Part shown: positions 6,203 through 7,845 of the stretch, in pieces
How positions within the stretch are numbered: position 1 is the first letter of the stretch
How the letters are laid out: every line of letters begins with the position of its first letter
DNA from: JBMCLJ01 sp048615375
Lineage (GTDB): Bacteria; Patescibacteriota; Dojkabacteria; JAOAGR01
NCBI GenBank assembly: GCA_048615375.1
Contig: JBMCLJ010000065.1
Span: forward strand, 1 to 7,845
Direction: 5' to 3'
Length of the DNA stretch: 7,845 bases
Position numbers and translations under genes: made by a program
The notes under the pieces: model-generated
Told to the model about the DNA's origin: nothing
The model's database searches: none
The model's input: the letters and a program-made list of their open reading frames with translations, nothing else

Positions 6203-6742
6203 TTAATCTCTAAATGGCATTCCGACTTTTTTTAGTAACATATATGCTGCATCATCATCCTGCGCACTTGTATTAATAGTCACCTGAATTCCTTTCGCTT
6301 TTTCGAGTCGTGCTTGATCTACTTCATTAAATATAGAATGTTCCCTGAATCCTAAACTGTAATTACCTGACTTATCAAGTGATTTTCTTGTAACCCCGCG
6401 AAAGTCCTTGACACCTGGCAATACTATGGATACAAGTTTATCCAGAAAATCCCACATTTTCTCTCCACGCAATGTAACATATACACCAATAACATCTCCT
6501 TTTCTCAATCGGTTGAAATTTGAAATGTCCTTTCTTGATCGTGCGATAGCAGGCTTTTGCCCTGTAAGAGCTGCCATATCTTCAAGCATCAGATCGACTA
6601 GCTTCTTATCTTCAAGCGCGTCTCCTAAGCCGGAATTAACTACAATCTTTTTCACAGTCGGGCACGCCATACTGCTTTCAAGCTTCAACTCTTTCTGGAG
6701 CTCTTGTTTTATTTCTTTTTCAAATCGCTCTTTTAATTTCAT
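6203..6742 (-). CDS. rplE: 50S ribosomal protein L5
   Basis: This 179-residue protein is uL5, the 5S rRNA-binding protein of the central protuberance that also contacts the P-site tRNA. Family marks are LKERFEKEI (3-11), PTVKKIVVNSGLGDA (28-42), LTGQKPAIARSRKDISNF (59-76), GVYVTLRGEKMWDFLDKL (86-103), LPGVKDFRG (108-116) and GNYSLGFREHSIFNE (126-140). Length equals E. coli L5 (179). The ATG at 6742 lies inside the 3' end of the methyltransferase gene, in another frame, with a 23-base overlap. An in-frame TAA a few codons upstream rules out a longer protein, and the N-terminal match to family members supports this start. No clear Shine-Dalgarno sequence precedes it. Confidence 0.97.
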   Translation of the reverse strand: MKLKERFEKEIKQELQKELKLESSMACPTVKKIVVNSGLGDALEDKKLVDLMLEDMAALTGQKPAIARSRKDISNFNRLRKGDVIGVYVTLRGEKMWDFLDKLVSIVLPGVKDFRGVTRKSLDKSGNYSLGFREHSIFNEVDQARLEKAKGIQVTINTSAQDDDAAYMLLKKVGMPFRD

Positions 6743-7520
6743 GTATTTTTGTTACTCTATCATATATAGCAATGCCGGTAGAAACTGATACGTTTATAGA
6801 CTCTACGCTATTACTCATTGGTATTGCTAGAATTGCATCACATTTTTTGTATACCGTTTTGCTCAATCCCGCACCCTCACTACCTGCTATAAAACAGACT
6901 TTGGAATTATAGCGGAAATCAATAATATTTTCACCATCCATGTCCAGCGCAATAATCTGGAACCCCATTTTTGACAATTCTGTAATAGCCAATAAAAAAT
7001 TTTCCTTTATAATGGGCAAAACAAAGTTATACCCCATCGAAACCTTTGTAACGGTTGCGCTGAAAACTTTTTGCTGACTATGCGGAACAAGTAAGCAATC
7101 GACATCTAATGCTGCACTCGTTCTTATTATTGCTCCCAGGTTTTGTTCGTACTCAACCTCTGGAACCGCAACTACTGTACAGATATCAAGTTGTTCAATA
7201 AACGACTTTGCTGTCCTGAATGATATACTCTGATCAATTTTCTTCTTTAATAAAACAAGCACACCTCCACTATCAACGTTCAGTGTAGTATCTGCATATC
7301 GTATTAGCTTCGAATCAAAAATAACCTGAATCTGTTTTGCATAAGCTGCTTCTTTCACCTTCTCAATCTTTGAAGATTTATATTGCTCAGGCATGACAAC
7401 CAATTCAATATTTTCAGGTATTTCCTCTATCACCTGTAGAATACTGTTTTTTCCGACAATATACTCTTCTCTTGCTATTTTATTGTTAAGAACTGATTGC
7501 AATAACTTATTTCTTGCCAC
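6720..7520 (-). CDS. SpoU/TrmH-family 2'-O-ribose RNA methyltransferase (RlmB-like)
   Basis: This 266-residue SPOUT enzyme should transfer methyl from S-adenosylmethionine to a ribose 2'-OH in rRNA or tRNA. An N-terminal substrate-binding domain of the RlmB kind (about 19-92, starting EEYIVGKNSILQVIEE) leads to the SpoU domain (about 112-258). All three motifs are present: motif 1 EQNLGAIIRTSAA (125-137, with Asn127 and Arg133), motif 2 FIAGSEGAGLS (210-220, Glu215) and motif 3 IPMSNSVESINVSVSTGI (233-250, with Ser241 and Asn243). Motif 1 usually begins Asp-Pro; here those positions are Tyr124-Glu125. The domain order fits RlmB (23S Gm2251), but the target cannot be proven. It starts with GTG at 7520, with AAAGGA five bases upstream, inside rplX (14-base overlap), and ends in TGA inside rplE (23-base overlap). 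A methyltransferase between rplX and rplE is not the usual spc order. Confidence 0.93.
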   Translation of the reverse strand: MARNKLLQSVLNNKIAREEYIVGKNSILQVIEEIPENIELVVMPEQYKSSKIEKVKEAAYAKQIQVIFDSKLIRYADTTLNVDSGGVLVLLKKKIDQSISFRTAKSFIEQLDICTVVAVPEVEYEQNLGAIIRTSAALDVDCLLVPHSQQKVFSATVTKVSMGYNFVLPIIKENFLLAITELSKMGFQIIALDMDGENIIDFRYNSKVCFIAGSEGAGLSKTVYKKCDAILAIPMSNSVESINVSVSTGIAIYDRVTKIHEIKRAI

Positions 7521-7833
7521 GATTTTCCTTTATAATTTTACCCGTACCTTTCTCTGGTTTTACTACCTTTTGCTTTTGCTTTACTTCATCTTTCCGGTTT
7601 TTAATATATTTTCCTGTATCATCAACAAGCCGAACATTAGAAACATGTACCGGATGCTGAATATACATATAGTTCTCACTATTCTCCTCAGATTTTTTTA
7701 CAGCTTTTTTCTTCACATTAACTCCCTCTACAAGTACTCCTTGTCCGCTATTCACCATTCCTAGTACAATACCGGTATGCCCTTTATGCTTACCTGTTGT
7801 AACTTTTATTGTATCTCCTTTGCGTATTTTCAT
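7507..7833 (-). CDS. rplX: 50S ribosomal protein L24
   Basis: This 108-residue protein is uL24, an early assembly initiator of the 50S that lies near the peptide exit tunnel. The KOW motif is at the N-terminus, MKIRKGDTIKVTTGKHKGHT (1-20) with GIVLGM, followed by VLVEGVNVKKK (33-43) and HPVHVSNVRLVDDTGK (60-75). The last 30 residues are a lysine-rich tail. Length is near normal (E. coli 104). The ATG at 7833 shares ATGA with the probable rplN stop. The upstream context is ATTATT-ATG without a Shine-Dalgarno sequence in the visible bases. The 3' end overlaps the methyltransferase gene by 14 bases. Confidence 0.96.
   Translation of the reverse strand: MKIRKGDTIKVTTGKHKGHTGIVLGMVNSGQGVLVEGVNVKKKAVKKSEENSENYMYIQHPVHVSNVRLVDDTGKYIKNRKDEVKQKQKVVKPEKGTGKIIKENRGKK
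7526..7531 (-). promoter_or_regulatory. Shine-Dalgarno sequence of the methyltransferase gene, inside rplX
   Basis: The minus strand reads AAAGGA, then AAATC, then the GTG start codon at 7520-7518. It is the best argument for the GTG, as no ATG follows in frame until residue 43 and the TTG at codon 7 has no such site. It lies within the last codons of rplX. Confidence 0.7.
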
Positions 7834-7845
7834 AATAATTCTGGT
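7830..7845 (-). CDS. rplN: Probable 50S ribosomal protein L14, last four codons
   Basis: In one minus-strand frame the bases before rplX read Pro-Glu-Leu-Leu and then TGA at 7832-7830. Bacterial L14 typically ends in Ala-Pro-Glu-Val-Leu, and rplN normally lies directly upstream of rplX, so this is most likely the rplN terminus, overlapping rplX by ATGA. Only four codons are visible, so it rests on gene order and this short match. Confidence 0.55.

Noticed and set aside
6735..6775. S8-binding repressor site at the rplE start, as in the E. coli spc operon
   Set aside because: The bases before the rplE ATG are AT-rich and lie in the methyltransferase coding sequence; no helix-21-like stem with the conserved bulge is visible.
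6408..6788. Plus-strand open frame of 126 codons
   Set aside because: It lies opposite rplE and the end of the methyltransferase gene, reads as serine/phenylalanine-rich sequence typical of an antisense frame, and resembles no family.
7393..7764. Plus-strand open frame of 123 codons with hydrophobic, Phe/Leu/Ile-rich product
   Set aside because: It is the reverse of the lysine-rich rplX tail and the methyltransferase start; antisense of AAA/GAA codons gives Phe and Leu, so the apparent membrane protein is an artefact.

Overview
The window is a reverse-strand block of ribosomal-protein genes corresponding to the bacterial spc operon followed by the start of the alpha operon. In transcription order, from high to low coordinates, it reads: rplN (last codons only), rplX, an rRNA methyltransferase of the SpoU/TrmH type, rplE, rpsN, rpsH, rplF, rplR, rpsE, rplO, secY, map, then a 139-base gap carrying promoter-like sequences, then infA, rpmJ, rpsM, rpsK and the first codons of rpsD. 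No convincing gene lies on the plus strand.

The organism looks like a reduced, AT-rich bacterium, most likely of the Candidate Phyla Radiation (Patescibacteria). The argument is by inference. There is no rpmD (L30) between rpsE and rplO, and L30 loss is a known trait of that group. There is no adk between secY and map. Most genes lack a Shine-Dalgarno sequence. Proteins of ordinary families carry unusual residues. TGA ends infA and the methyltransferase gene, so the code appears standard rather than the UGA-glycine code of Gracilibacteria and Absconditabacteria. I cannot name the phylum.

Region by region: 1376-7845 is a tightly packed unit with gaps of 2-29 bases or overlaps and no visible internal promoter or terminator. 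It encodes 30S and 50S proteins, the SecY channel and methionine aminopeptidase. Thus ribosome assembly, N-terminal methionine removal from new chains and export of membrane proteins share one transcript. Two genes from outside the ribosomal-protein set, map and the methyltransferase, have clear Shine-Dalgarno sequences, and both lie inside the preceding gene. At 1237-1375 two tandem sigma70-like promoters point into infA-rpmJ-rpsM-rpsK-rpsD.

This is mainly a core housekeeping locus and I do not see a new defence, mobile or biosynthetic system. The points most worth a second look are: (1) a 2'-O-methyltransferase gene placed between rplX and rplE and overlapping both; (2) a SecY about 90 residues longer than the E. 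coli protein, with two apparent extra membrane helices; (3) an S11 that lacks the Asn-Gly at the site of the isoaspartate known from E. coli; (4) a shared ATT-ATG start context, without Shine-Dalgarno, on seven ribosomal-protein genes; and (5) the tandem promoters, the inner of which would give a very short leader.
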